Assembly: GCA_015232735.1 (NCBI GenBank)
Contig: JADFZC010000055.1
Coordinates: forward strand, 1-11,157
Direction: 5' to 3'
DNA length: 11,157 nt
Source of the DNA: Oligoflexales bacterium
GTDB taxonomy: Bacteria; Bdellovibrionota; Oligoflexia; Oligoflexales; Oligoflexaceae
Positions 1 through 6,311 of the stretch are shown here, piece by piece (the first letter of the stretch is position 1; the number at the start of each line of letters is the position of its first letter). The position numbers and the translations under genes were made by a program. The notes below the pieces were generated by a model, which had not been told where the DNA came from, did no database searches, and worked only from the letters and a program-made list of their open reading frames with translations.

Positions 1-355
1 ATACTTTCATTATATATGATCCCTACACAAAAAAACCAGATGCCCAGAATCATCAAATTTGGCATACTCTGTTGAAGTTGCTATAATTGCATGAACTCTT
101 AACCTGAATTATCATCTAAACAATTTAACTTGCACCGAAAAACTGGCCGATTGAACAACCAACATCCGAATTCTGATAAAATGTAATAGAGAAGATCATT
201 CTTAAACCTCAGCAATTCAGATGCAGGAATTTTATCCTGTCGTTATTACAGCTTTAAAAAAAATTTCGAATATGGAAATTTTCTAAAAAATGCTTGGAAT
301 AACACAGTCAATAAAATACTATCTGAAAAGCTAAAACAGGAAAGAGAGAATAATT
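1..355. other. Non-coding region upstream of the SGNH lipoprotein gene
   Basis: This 355-base AT-rich stretch holds no reading frame I would support on either strand. It contains the promoter-like site at 59-87, described separately. Two short inverted pairs lie further down: AATTC/GAATT around 215-232, and CAGGA/TCCTG with a 6-base loop around 225-240. A run of A follows at about 257-264. None of these makes a convincing terminator, because no T-run follows a stem. The stretch is either a long 5' leader of the downstream gene or a place for a small untranslated RNA; the sequence alone does not decide. Confidence 0.5.
59..87 (+). promoter_or_regulatory. Sigma70-type promoter, TTGGCA-N17-TATAAT
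   Basis: A -35 box TTGGCA at 59-64 (five of six consensus bases) is followed by exactly 17 bases and a perfect -10 box TATAAT at 82-87. Transcription would start near 94-95, about 260 bases before the first coding start on this strand (356). A weaker second candidate lies downstream: TTGAAC at 151-156 with GATAAA at 175-180, 18 bases apart. That one would give a shorter leader for the SGNH gene. Confidence 0.5.
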
Positions 356-1063
356 ATGAAAAACACCATTTTCACATTTATTTTGATTTCATTGATCGGT
401 TGCGGCGCAAATAACTCAGCACTAAATCAAAACAGTCTTGGAAACAGCCAGGAAAAATACGGTGACTACAGCAAAAACGATGGTTCAGGCGGTATACGTA
501 TTTTCGGGGATTCAATATTTACCACCAGCGATCACAGAATTAAAAAGCAGCTGGAATCCCTGGCTTCAATCAGTATAACCGACCATGCTGTCGGCGGAGC
601 GATAATGAGTCAAATAAAAGACCAGTACATAGCCAACCGAACACAAAAAATAAAAACAGTGATAATGGACGGTGGTGGCAATGACATTTTGGGAAACAAG
701 GGAAATTGTCAAAATCAGATGAATGACACATGCAAATCACTTATTAAAAGCATTGTCGACACACTCAGGGGAATTTTCGAGCTTATGAAAGAGGATGGAG
801 TTCATCAAATCGTTTTCCTGGGATGCCACTATCCCATGGGCTGGAATGGAGGCTTCGAGCAATCAGTTGATTATGGACACACTCTGCTTGAGGTTGCCTG
901 CTCAGAATCTACGGTACCGTGCATGGTTGTCGATCCAAGACAGACATTCAAAAACAAGTCTGATCTTCTGGAGTGGGATGGAGTTCATCCAAATTGGAAT
1001 GGAACCGCTGTAATGGCGAAACTCATATGGGATGAAACGCAAAAAAACAAGGTTGAACTGTAG
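356..1063 (+). CDS. SGNH/GDSL-family hydrolase, predicted lipoprotein
   Basis: This 235-residue protein is probably a secreted, lipid-anchored esterase or acetyl-hydrolase; the substrate cannot be told. Residues 1-16 form a type II signal peptide with lipobox LIGC, so Cys16 would be the lipidated N-terminus. A short polar linker leads to the catalytic domain. All four SGNH blocks are visible: GDS with nucleophile Ser53, a Gly in VGGA (80-81), GGGND with Asn109, and DGVHP with Asp208 and His211. The mature domain of about 190 residues is compact, as is usual for single-domain SGNH hydrolases. Cysteines at 118, 126, 157, 182 and 189 may form disulfides outside the cytoplasm. The start is preceded by a purine-rich AGGAAAGAGAG. 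The downstream membrane-protein gene begins at or before this stop codon, which suggests a two-gene transcript. Family assignment is firm; function is open. Confidence 0.85.
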   Translation: MKNTIFTFILISLIGCGANNSALNQNSLGNSQEKYGDYSKNDGSGGIRIFGDSIFTTSDHRIKKQLESLASISITDHAVGGAIMSQIKDQYIANRTQKIKTVIMDGGGNDILGNKGNCQNQMNDTCKSLIKSIVDTLRGIFELMKEDGVHQIVFLGCHYPMGWNGGFEQSVDYGHTLLEVACSESTVPCMVVDPRQTFKNKSDLLEWDGVHPNWNGTAVMAKLIWDETQKNKVEL

Positions 1064-1070
1064 TAATGAT

Positions 1071-2111
1071 ATGACCCCAAAATCCATGCTGAAGAATGCC
1101 CCTCGTATTCCCTTATGGTATTTTTTGCGCCGCAATCTTATCTCCATCGTTTTTCTGATATTTGGCATTTATTCAGCCGTCTCCCTTCAGCGCGATTATG
1201 CAAAGGCGCCTTATCTCATGGCCGCGCTTTTTGCCCTTTTCTCAATATTCCTCCTGCTGGGAGGATTATCATTTCTCAGCGACAAATCTGATTTTTTTTC
1301 CACACCCAAAGCCGAACGTATGCGCGAATGGATACGTTTTCTGGGGCGTAATGCCAGCCAGAGTCTTGCCCAATACATATTTGCCTTCTGCCTGCCTTTT
1401 TTTATGTACGCCCAAAGATTCGGTTATTTTTTGCTGACACTCTCGCTTACGCTGATGCTTCTGTGGAATCCATGGTGGGAACGTCTGGTCCAGCACTGGA
1501 CTTTTCGCAGACTGATGCATGTCTGGTCAATTATGTGCAGCCTGAGTTTTATATATCCTTTTCTTGGGGCTGAATACTTGCAGTATTTTTATCCTGGGCT
1601 TGCAATATTCGGTTCGATACCGCTTCTTTTGGTCAGGCAGTTGCGATCGCGCCTTTTGCATGTTGCAGCGGGACTCATACTGGTTTTTACATTTACCCTT
1701 TTTTTGCCCCTGACTTCAAGGGTTCCTATGGTGGCTATATGGATTCATGATGGACACTTCGAGGCGGATCGAACTCGAAACAAGGAACCTGCCAGAATTA
1801 TCGGCATCTCTTATGAGGCTCAAAAGCTTCGTCAGCTCCTTTTTGAAGGACACGAAATCTGCTGCGTAGCCCCTATCGTAGCTCCGCCATCCATAAAAGA
1901 GCACATCCGCCAGGAGTGGTCCCTGGACGGAATAATTCTTGAAAATCCTAAGCTTCCTACAGCAATCAGCGGAAATCCCTATCAAAGGCCATTTCGGTCA
2001 TTTTATTGCAAGCGGAACTTCCCGCAGCTTGCTTCCGGCAGCACCTTAAGCTGCCGCCTCTTTATCGAAAATGATCTTTATCTAGGAGAAGCGGCATTAA
2101 GGCTGCGTTAA
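1071..2111 (+). CDS. Polytopic membrane protein with DUF2914-like C-terminal domain
   Basis: Counting from the longest frame (ATG at 1032, 359 residues), the first 230 residues hold about six hydrophobic segments: near 34-52, 60-83, 112-145 (long, perhaps two), 161-178, 183-201 and 207-229. A soluble domain of about 130 residues follows. Its end (about 280-359) has the pattern I associate with DUF2914: APPSIKEHIRQEW, then an aromatic-rich FRSFYCKRNFP, then a closing strand with LGEAALRL. DUF2914 domains often follow a membrane region, as in DUF5924 proteins. No enzymatic motif is visible and the function is unknown. The start is uncertain. ATG 1032 overlaps the SGNH gene by 32 bases, while ATG 1071 lies 7 bases after its TAG stop and suits termination-reinitiation. 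ATG 1086 is also possible. None has a good Shine-Dalgarno. I chose 1071. Confidence 0.7.
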   Translation: MTPKSMLKNAPRIPLWYFLRRNLISIVFLIFGIYSAVSLQRDYAKAPYLMAALFALFSIFLLLGGLSFLSDKSDFFSTPKAERMREWIRFLGRNASQSLAQYIFAFCLPFFMYAQRFGYFLLTLSLTLMLLWNPWWERLVQHWTFRRLMHVWSIMCSLSFIYPFLGAEYLQYFYPGLAIFGSIPLLLVRQLRSRLLHVAAGLILVFTFTLFLPLTSRVPMVAIWIHDGHFEADRTRNKEPARIIGISYEAQKLRQLLFEGHEICCVAPIVAPPSIKEHIRQEWSLDGIILENPKLPTAISGNPYQRPFRSFYCKRNFPQLASGSTLSCRLFIENDLYLGEAALRLR

Positions 2112-2112
2112 T

Positions 2113-2284
2113 AGCCTGTCTAAAAAAGATTGATCCTCCCCTTTTTAGAGCCTGTTGAAAAAGCCATGACTCGGCGTTGCTCGTCGTCGGAAAATCCTCA
2201 TTTACCAGCGCGTAAACTCCGGTTTTCCTCCTCCTTGCGCCTTGATTCCCGGCTTTTTCAACAGGCTCTTAGACAGGCTCTAAG
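2113..2284. repeat. Nested inverted and tandem repeats around the 123-bp palindrome
   Basis: The whole spacer between the convergent genes is repeat-derived. An outer 11-base inverted repeat, AGCCTGTCTAA at 2113-2123 and its exact complement at 2269-2279, encloses the 123-bp palindrome. On the right side two 12-base units sit in tandem, ACAGGCTCTTAG (2261-2272) and ACAGGCTCTAAG (2273-2284), differing at one base. The outer arm resembles the start of the inner arm (AGCCTGT), as if one element had partly duplicated or inserted into a relative. A transcript from either side could fold here, so the spacer may also end transcription of both genes, though no clean T-run follows. Confidence 0.7.
2147..2269. 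repeat. 123-bp palindromic repeat, copy 1 (MITE/REP-like)
   Basis: Perfect 19-base terminal inverted repeats, AGAGCCTGTTGAAAAAGCC (2147-2165) and its complement (2251-2269), bound an element that is itself an imperfect palindrome centred at about 2208. The inner arms pair GGAAAA with TTTTCC and TTTAC (2201-2205) with GTAAA (2212-2216) around a six-base loop. If the repeat is read as 18 bases (2148-2165 and 2251-2268), both sides are flanked by TTA (2145-2147 and 2269-2271), a possible 3-base target duplication. The element holds no reading frame. The first 72 bases recur without a mismatch at 11086-11157. This fits a non-autonomous mobile palindrome (MITE or REP/BIME type); no transposase is present here to assign a family. 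Confidence 0.85.
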
Positions 2285-2292
2285 AAGCTGTC

Positions 2293-4158
2293 TTACTTGG
2301 GAGCGGAAGTATTTATCTCATGAAATCTCTCTCTGAAGATTTTATGATCCGCATCGATCTCGGCCTTAAGCGATGCCAGAATCGGCGTTTTTCTGTCAAT
2401 GAACTCTTCCGCCAGTCTTGTACGGGTCGGGTCAACCTTTGCATCCCACAGAAGACATCTTGCCATGCCTACAATGGATTTCATCTTCGTCAATCTCTCA
2501 GCATGCAGAAGCGCTGGAGACATATTCTCAAACTTGACAATGTTTCTTGCAAGTATCTTCAGGATCTGGATAATCCCGGCAGACTCATTGGAATCGATCG
2601 TGTCCCGTGCGTTCTCCTTGACAAGCTGCAGGAGGATTGAAAGAAGCGCAGAGTTGTAAATCTGTCGCATCTTGTAAACTTTTTTTCTCACCGGATCCCG
2701 TTCCCTGATACGTTTCCATCGAGTGCCAAGCGCCATCTCCGCAAACTCTGTCGGCCTGCGCATGATATCCTTGAATGTATCCTTCAGACACATCAAAGCC
2801 TGAATCTGCGATGTGCCTTCATAAATACTCAGAATCAGACTCTCCCTTACCCACCATTCTGGCTTGTATTCGACGCTGTAGCCGTATCCTCCATGGATCT
2901 GAAGATTCAATCTGGCCTGTTCAAACGTTTTCTCACCGCACCAGTATTTTATCAAGGGCGTCCAACTTCGAAGATTTCGTTTATAATAGGAAACCTTTCT
3001 CTTAATCTCCTTTTTCTCATCATCTGACAGTTTACTGTCTTCTGTCCGAAGCTTTATCTCCCCATATTTTATCAACGAATCGTAGTATGCCGCCTGATAG
3101 CAAAGACTCCTGAAAGCCTTTGTATCCACTTCCATGTCAAACAGTTTCTCCGCAACAAGTTCATGCTTGGCAATGGCTTTCCCAAAAGTCTTTCTCTGCT
3201 CTGCAAATTCATGAGCCATCCTGCAGGTGGCTTCCAGAAGACCCAATCCCTGAAAACCAACCGCAATCCGGGCTTCATTCATCAGATCTGTCATATAATT
3301 AAAACCCTTGCCATTCTCTCCAAGAAGGTAGCCAATGGAGCCGTCAAACTCCATAGCGCATGTAGCAGAACCGTGGATGCCCGGCTTCTCTTCAAGCTTG
3401 GTGATCTTGAAATTCTGTCTGCCATCCATGATCCTTGGAACCAAAAACAGGTTCATAGTTTTTAACCCTTTGGCACCCTTGGCATTTTTGGCAAGAACAA
3501 GACAAACCTGTCCCGAACCGTTGGTTATAAACTGTTTTGTTCCGAAAATCTTCCAAGTCCCATTGCCCTGATCCTCTCCGTAAGACCTGATGTTGCTCAA
3601 ATCGCTTCCGGCATCCGGTTCGGTCAGTGCCATCGAGCCTGAAAAACTCCCCGAGGCAATCTGGGGAATAAATTCCTCCTTCACCTTGTCATTTCCATAT
3701 TTGTAAACTATTTCAGCTATTGCTGAAAACCAGCTCACGTTCAACATTGTGGAGGGACAAGCTCTTGCAATCATCTCGGACATGGCAAATATAACTGCAG
3801 AACAGCCCCCCATTCCGCTGTATTGAGGTGACACCCCGATTCCTGGTCCGCCTAACTCAACGAATTTACTAACATTTTCAGATATTGCAGGAGGAAATTC
3901 CACCTCGCCCTCTTTGGACAGGTGAAGATTCTCCTTCGATACGGCATCAGCATTTGAGTGGACGGTTGACCCTGAATACTCTCCAAAGGTGTTTAAAACT
4001 TCAAGCCAGGTGTTTTGAAAATCCTCCCCGCTGGTTATTGAAAAAGCCTCTTTTTCTTCTGCGGGACACCACTTGAAAAGTTCATGAAAATTTACCCTTT
4101 TTTTAAGATGAAAAAGGATATCCTCATTATCGGATAAAAAGTTGCCTTTGCTTTGCAC
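2293..4158 (-). CDS. Acyl-CoA dehydrogenase, long C-terminally extended type
   Basis: This FAD-dependent enzyme oxidises an acyl-CoA to trans-2-enoyl-CoA, probably in fatty-acid beta-oxidation. The protein has 621 residues from the GTG start. Order: an N-terminal extension, the helical N-domain, the beta-domain with the family signature ALTEPDAGSD (177-186), then the C-terminal helical domain with the R-x-x-FG motif (about 322-326), QIHGGYG (420-426), and YEGTSQIQ carrying the likely catalytic Glu447. A further 150 or so helical residues follow, typical of the roughly 600-residue branch and absent from 380-residue enzymes. Chain-length preference cannot be read. The frame stays open to ATG 4173, but AGGAGG at 4165-4170 lies inside that extension and is spaced six bases before GTG 4158. 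That gives the usual N-terminus of a short lead followed by NFLSDNEDILFHL. The gene stands alone, convergent with the membrane-protein gene. No partner such as ETF or thiolase is in view. Confidence 0.93.
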   Translation of the reverse strand: MQSKGNFLSDNEDILFHLKKRVNFHELFKWCPAEEKEAFSITSGEDFQNTWLEVLNTFGEYSGSTVHSNADAVSKENLHLSKEGEVEFPPAISENVSKFVELGGPGIGVSPQYSGMGGCSAVIFAMSEMIARACPSTMLNVSWFSAIAEIVYKYGNDKVKEEFIPQIASGSFSGSMALTEPDAGSDLSNIRSYGEDQGNGTWKIFGTKQFITNGSGQVCLVLAKNAKGAKGLKTMNLFLVPRIMDGRQNFKITKLEEKPGIHGSATCAMEFDGSIGYLLGENGKGFNYMTDLMNEARIAVGFQGLGLLEATCRMAHEFAEQRKTFGKAIAKHELVAEKLFDMEVDTKAFRSLCYQAAYYDSLIKYGEIKLRTEDSKLSDDEKKEIKRKVSYYKRNLRSWTPLIKYWCGEKTFEQARLNLQIHGGYGYSVEYKPEWWVRESLILSIYEGTSQIQALMCLKDTFKDIMRRPTEFAEMALGTRWKRIRERDPVRKKVYKMRQIYNSALLSILLQLVKENARDTIDSNESAGIIQILKILARNIVKFENMSPALLHAERLTKMKSIVGMARCLLWDAKVDPTRTRLAEEFIDRKTPILASLKAEIDADHKIFRERFHEINTSAPK

Positions 4159-4164
4159 CTTAAA

Positions 4165-4170
4165 CCTCCT
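4165..4170 (-). promoter_or_regulatory. Shine-Dalgarno AGGAGG that sets the GTG start of the acyl-CoA dehydrogenase
   Basis: On the minus strand the sequence reads ATG AGGAGG TTTAAG GTG. The perfect AGGAGG is six bases from the GTG at 4158 and directly abuts the upstream ATG at 4173, so that ATG cannot use it. Confidence 0.75.
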
Positions 4171-4271
4171 CATTCTTCAACAACTTCACGATTATTAATT
4201 TCGTAGAAAACAATTTACAGCATTTTTCAAGTTATTAGATACCATTTTTTTCTAAAAAACATATTTTTCGA

Positions 4272-4284
4272 TATAATGTATAAT
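4272..4284 (+). promoter_or_regulatory. Two overlapping-phase TATAAT boxes upstream of the coiled-coil gene
   Basis: TATAAT occurs at 4272-4277 and again at 4279-4284, preceded by A/T-rich DNA with A- and T-tracts (about 4221-4270). No good -35 hexamer sits 16-18 bases upstream (TTTCTA is the best). Transcription from either box would give a leader of about 40-50 bases before ATG 4333. The same 174-base divergent region must also carry the promoter for the minus-strand dehydrogenase gene, for which I see no clear box. Confidence 0.4.
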
Positions 4285-4332
4285 GCAGAATGACTGGAAA
4301 ATTCAGGATCAATCTCCCTGTGAGGCTTTCTC

Positions 4333-4998
4333 ATGATTAAGTTATTCATTATTTTCATGATTTCAATTGTACCTCCTCTTTCGGCAGAGGAGGTGGAAAG
4401 AAAACTTGGCCAGGATCTTCGCGAAGAATGCAGAGAAAGCCTCGCCGGTGTCTATCTTGACCTTTTCAGTGAAAATGTCATGATCAAAGAATTTATTGGA
4501 AAGACCTTAAAAAAAATTAAGGCGTTAAAAGACTCTCTTGAGGAAAATGAAAAAATATATGGAAAAACCCGGTCGGCATTTGAAAAATCAGACTATAATC
4601 CATCTTTAAGCGAAAAAATGGTTTCAACAAAATCAAAAATCGTAATTTTGAAGGAGCAGATAGCCAATCATGAAGCCGTCCTTGCCGGAGAGAGGAAAAG
4701 GGAGGAAATAATAGAGAGAAATAAGGAAAATCTAAAGAGGACCCTCGAAAAAGTTTTTGTTATTACACAAGAACATCCTGAATCAAAAAAGGAGGGCTCT
4801 TATCAAATAAAAGTTGAATATGAATACAAATGCAGGCAATTTCATTTTTTATGCCCGCTTCCCGAATCTCATGCCGCTTACCTTGTCGAAAGTGTAAAAG
4901 TTGTGGAAAAAATAAGACCGGATCAACCAAATCTTGTCTCTTGTATAAAATATTCGCAAATCAGGCCGCCAAAAAAGAACCTTAATATTACCCATTAG
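4333..4998 (+). CDS. Exported coiled-coil protein of unknown function
   Basis: I do not recognise this 221-residue protein. Residues 1-18 form a Sec signal peptide: Lys3, a hydrophobic core, and an LSA cleavage site before EEVERK. Cleavage by signal peptidase I would release a periplasmic protein. Residues about 48-150 are rich in Glu, Lys and Leu with heptad-like spacing and no proline apart from one around residue 90, so a long coiled coil is likely. A C-terminal part of about 70 residues contains Cys167, Cys174 and Cys204; together with Cys33 this gives four cysteines that could form two disulfides. GTGAGG seven bases before the ATG is a fair ribosome-binding site. Its last 11 bases overlap the 3' end of the opposite-strand thioesterase gene. 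Confidence 0.8.
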   Translation: MIKLFIIFMISIVPPLSAEEVERKLGQDLREECRESLAGVYLDLFSENVMIKEFIGKTLKKIKALKDSLEENEKIYGKTRSAFEKSDYNPSLSEKMVSTKSKIVILKEQIANHEAVLAGERKREEIIERNKENLKRTLEKVFVITQEHPESKKEGSYQIKVEYEYKCRQFHFLCPLPESHAAYLVESVKVVEKIRPDQPNLVSCIKYSQIRPPKKNLNITH

Positions 4999-5446
4999 AT
5001 TGTATTTCCAAAGCTCTCTCATTAAAATATTGAAGCGCAAACTGAGGCATTCTCACGGGACGGTTATCCATATCCAGAATAACCAGACTAATTTCAGCTC
5101 TCACGAGTTCCTTTACCTTTTCACCATTAATTAACAAGTGAGCCGACTGAACAAACGGAACAGAAGGTGAAGCCGAAAACCTGCATGAACTCTCAACTCT
5201 TACAAGATCACCAAACCTTGCCGGATAAAGATAGGAGAGGCTGGCCTTGGTAACGACAAAATGGTATCCGCGTCCCATCAGATCCATAAGATAGGAAACC
5301 CCAATCAAATGCTCCCTGGCCCTTTCGAAATATTTCAGGTAATTGGGATGATAGACGAAACCGGACAAGTCCGTATCTTCATAATAAATATTGAAATCAA
5401 AAGAGTGCCCCTCTACAACCGTTTCCCTATCCAAAATATTTTCCAT
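4988..5446 (-). CDS. ybgC: YbgC-type acyl-CoA thioesterase (4-hydroxybenzoyl-CoA thioesterase family)
   Basis: This 152-residue cytoplasmic hotdog-fold enzyme hydrolyses acyl-CoA thioesters. The family signature is near the N-terminus: YYEDTDLSGFVYHPNYLKYF at 21-40, followed by ERAR (41-44). Asp26 in the DTD motif is the expected catalytic acid, and His33, Asn35 and Tyr36 are the usual conserved neighbours. Length matches the family (130-150). In many proteobacteria ybgC leads the tol-pal operon. Here it is the last gene of a tex-phosphorylase cluster and no tol gene is present, so a Tol-Pal role should not be assumed. Its ATG lies inside the end of the phosphorylase gene (20-base overlap), so translation is probably coupled. 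The 3' end overlaps the convergent coiled-coil gene by 11 bases. Confidence 0.87.
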   Translation of the reverse strand: MENILDRETVVEGHSFDFNIYYEDTDLSGFVYHPNYLKYFERAREHLIGVSYLMDLMGRGYHFVVTKASLSYLYPARFGDLVRVESSCRFSASPSVPFVQSAHLLINGEKVKELVRAEISLVILDMDNRPVRMPQFALQYFNERALEIQSNG

Positions 5447-6305
5447 AAAGCAAAGAAAGTTCTGATATGCGTTTTTCCGGAATAGATTCCCGTGCAGTCA
5501 TTATGGCAAATTTGGCAGCCTCAAGACATTCGTCGGCGGAGGATTCGGGAAGCACCCTGCAAACTTCCTTAACAATGTCATTGGCCAACTTTGTATTTGC
5601 CTTGAGAACCTCCACTACCGCAGTAATAGATACATCCTCTTCAGTTTCGTGCCAGCAATCATAATCTGTAGCCAGTGCAAGCATTCCGTAGCAGATTTCT
5701 GCTTCACGTGCCAGTTTTGATTCCGGAATCGCAGTCATGCCTATTACTGCCGGCTTTAATGTGTTTCTGTAAAAATGTGATTCGGCTCTCGTTGAAAATT
5801 GAGGCCCTTCCATGCACACATATGCTCCCCCTTCGTGGACTCTCGCTGCCACGGATCTTGCCGCACCTGCGATAATTCCATTCATCTCTTTAGAAAAGGG
5901 ATCCGCGAATGAAACATGCCCCACAATCCCGTCACCAAAAAATGTCGACGGTCTGTTACCTTTTGTCCTGTCAAATATCTGATCCGGAATGACCATATCG
6001 CCCGGTCTGATATCCTCCCTTAAAATACCAACCGCGCTTATTGCCATAAGATGTGTAACCCCAAATGACTTTAGCGCATATATATTAGCCCTTGAATTGA
6101 CTTCGGTGGGAAGAAGGGTATGTCCCCTCCCGTGGCGAGGGATAAAAAATATAATCTTGTCACCAATTTTCAATTCAAAAACAGAGTCCGACGGAGAGCC
6201 AAATGGTGTCATAACCCTGTGTTCCTTAACAAGGGATGCCCCATCCATTTTGTAGACCCCGGACCCTCCAATAATTCCCAGCTTTACATTTTTCATACTT
6301 GTCAA
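5427..6305 (-). CDS. mtnP: S-methyl-5'-thioadenosine phosphorylase
   Basis: This enzyme cleaves 5'-methylthioadenosine with phosphate to adenine and 5-methylthioribose-1-phosphate, salvaging the by-product of polyamine and related S-adenosylmethionine-using pathways. The 292-residue protein is a class II (trimeric) purine-nucleoside phosphorylase. Visible motifs are IIGGSGVY (Ser15, phosphate site), PRHGRGH (56-62), MEGPQFSTRAE (165-175), GMTAIPE (189-195) and ATDYDCW (212-218). The Asp214/Asp216 pair of ATDYDCW marks 6-aminopurine (MTA) enzymes rather than 6-oxopurine PNP. The start is TTG 6305, served by AGGAG ten bases away; ATG 6296 is the alternative but is 19 bases from it. The gene begins six bases after the tex stop and overlaps the thioesterase gene at its end. 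No other methionine-salvage gene (mtnA, mtnK) is in view. Confidence 0.93.
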   Translation of the reverse strand: MTSMKNVKLGIIGGSGVYKMDGASLVKEHRVMTPFGSPSDSVFELKIGDKIIFFIPRHGRGHTLLPTEVNSRANIYALKSFGVTHLMAISAVGILREDIRPGDMVIPDQIFDRTKGNRPSTFFGDGIVGHVSFADPFSKEMNGIIAGAARSVAARVHEGGAYVCMEGPQFSTRAESHFYRNTLKPAVIGMTAIPESKLAREAEICYGMLALATDYDCWHETEEDVSITAVVEVLKANTKLANDIVKEVCRVLPESSADECLEAAKFAIMTARESIPEKRISELSLLYGKYFG

Positions 6306-6311
6306 GGTATT

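Noticed and set aside
902..1168. A minus-strand 88-codon frame across the SGNH and membrane-protein genes
   Set aside because: It overlaps two supported genes and has no recognisable feature.
2147..2269. Palindromic repeat considered as a CRISPR or integron site
   Set aside because: There is no regular array of spaced repeats, no cas or integrase gene, and the copies are 9 kb apart.
2293..4173. The dehydrogenase start at ATG 4173
   Set aside because: The ATG directly precedes AGGAGG, which is correctly spaced only for GTG 4158.
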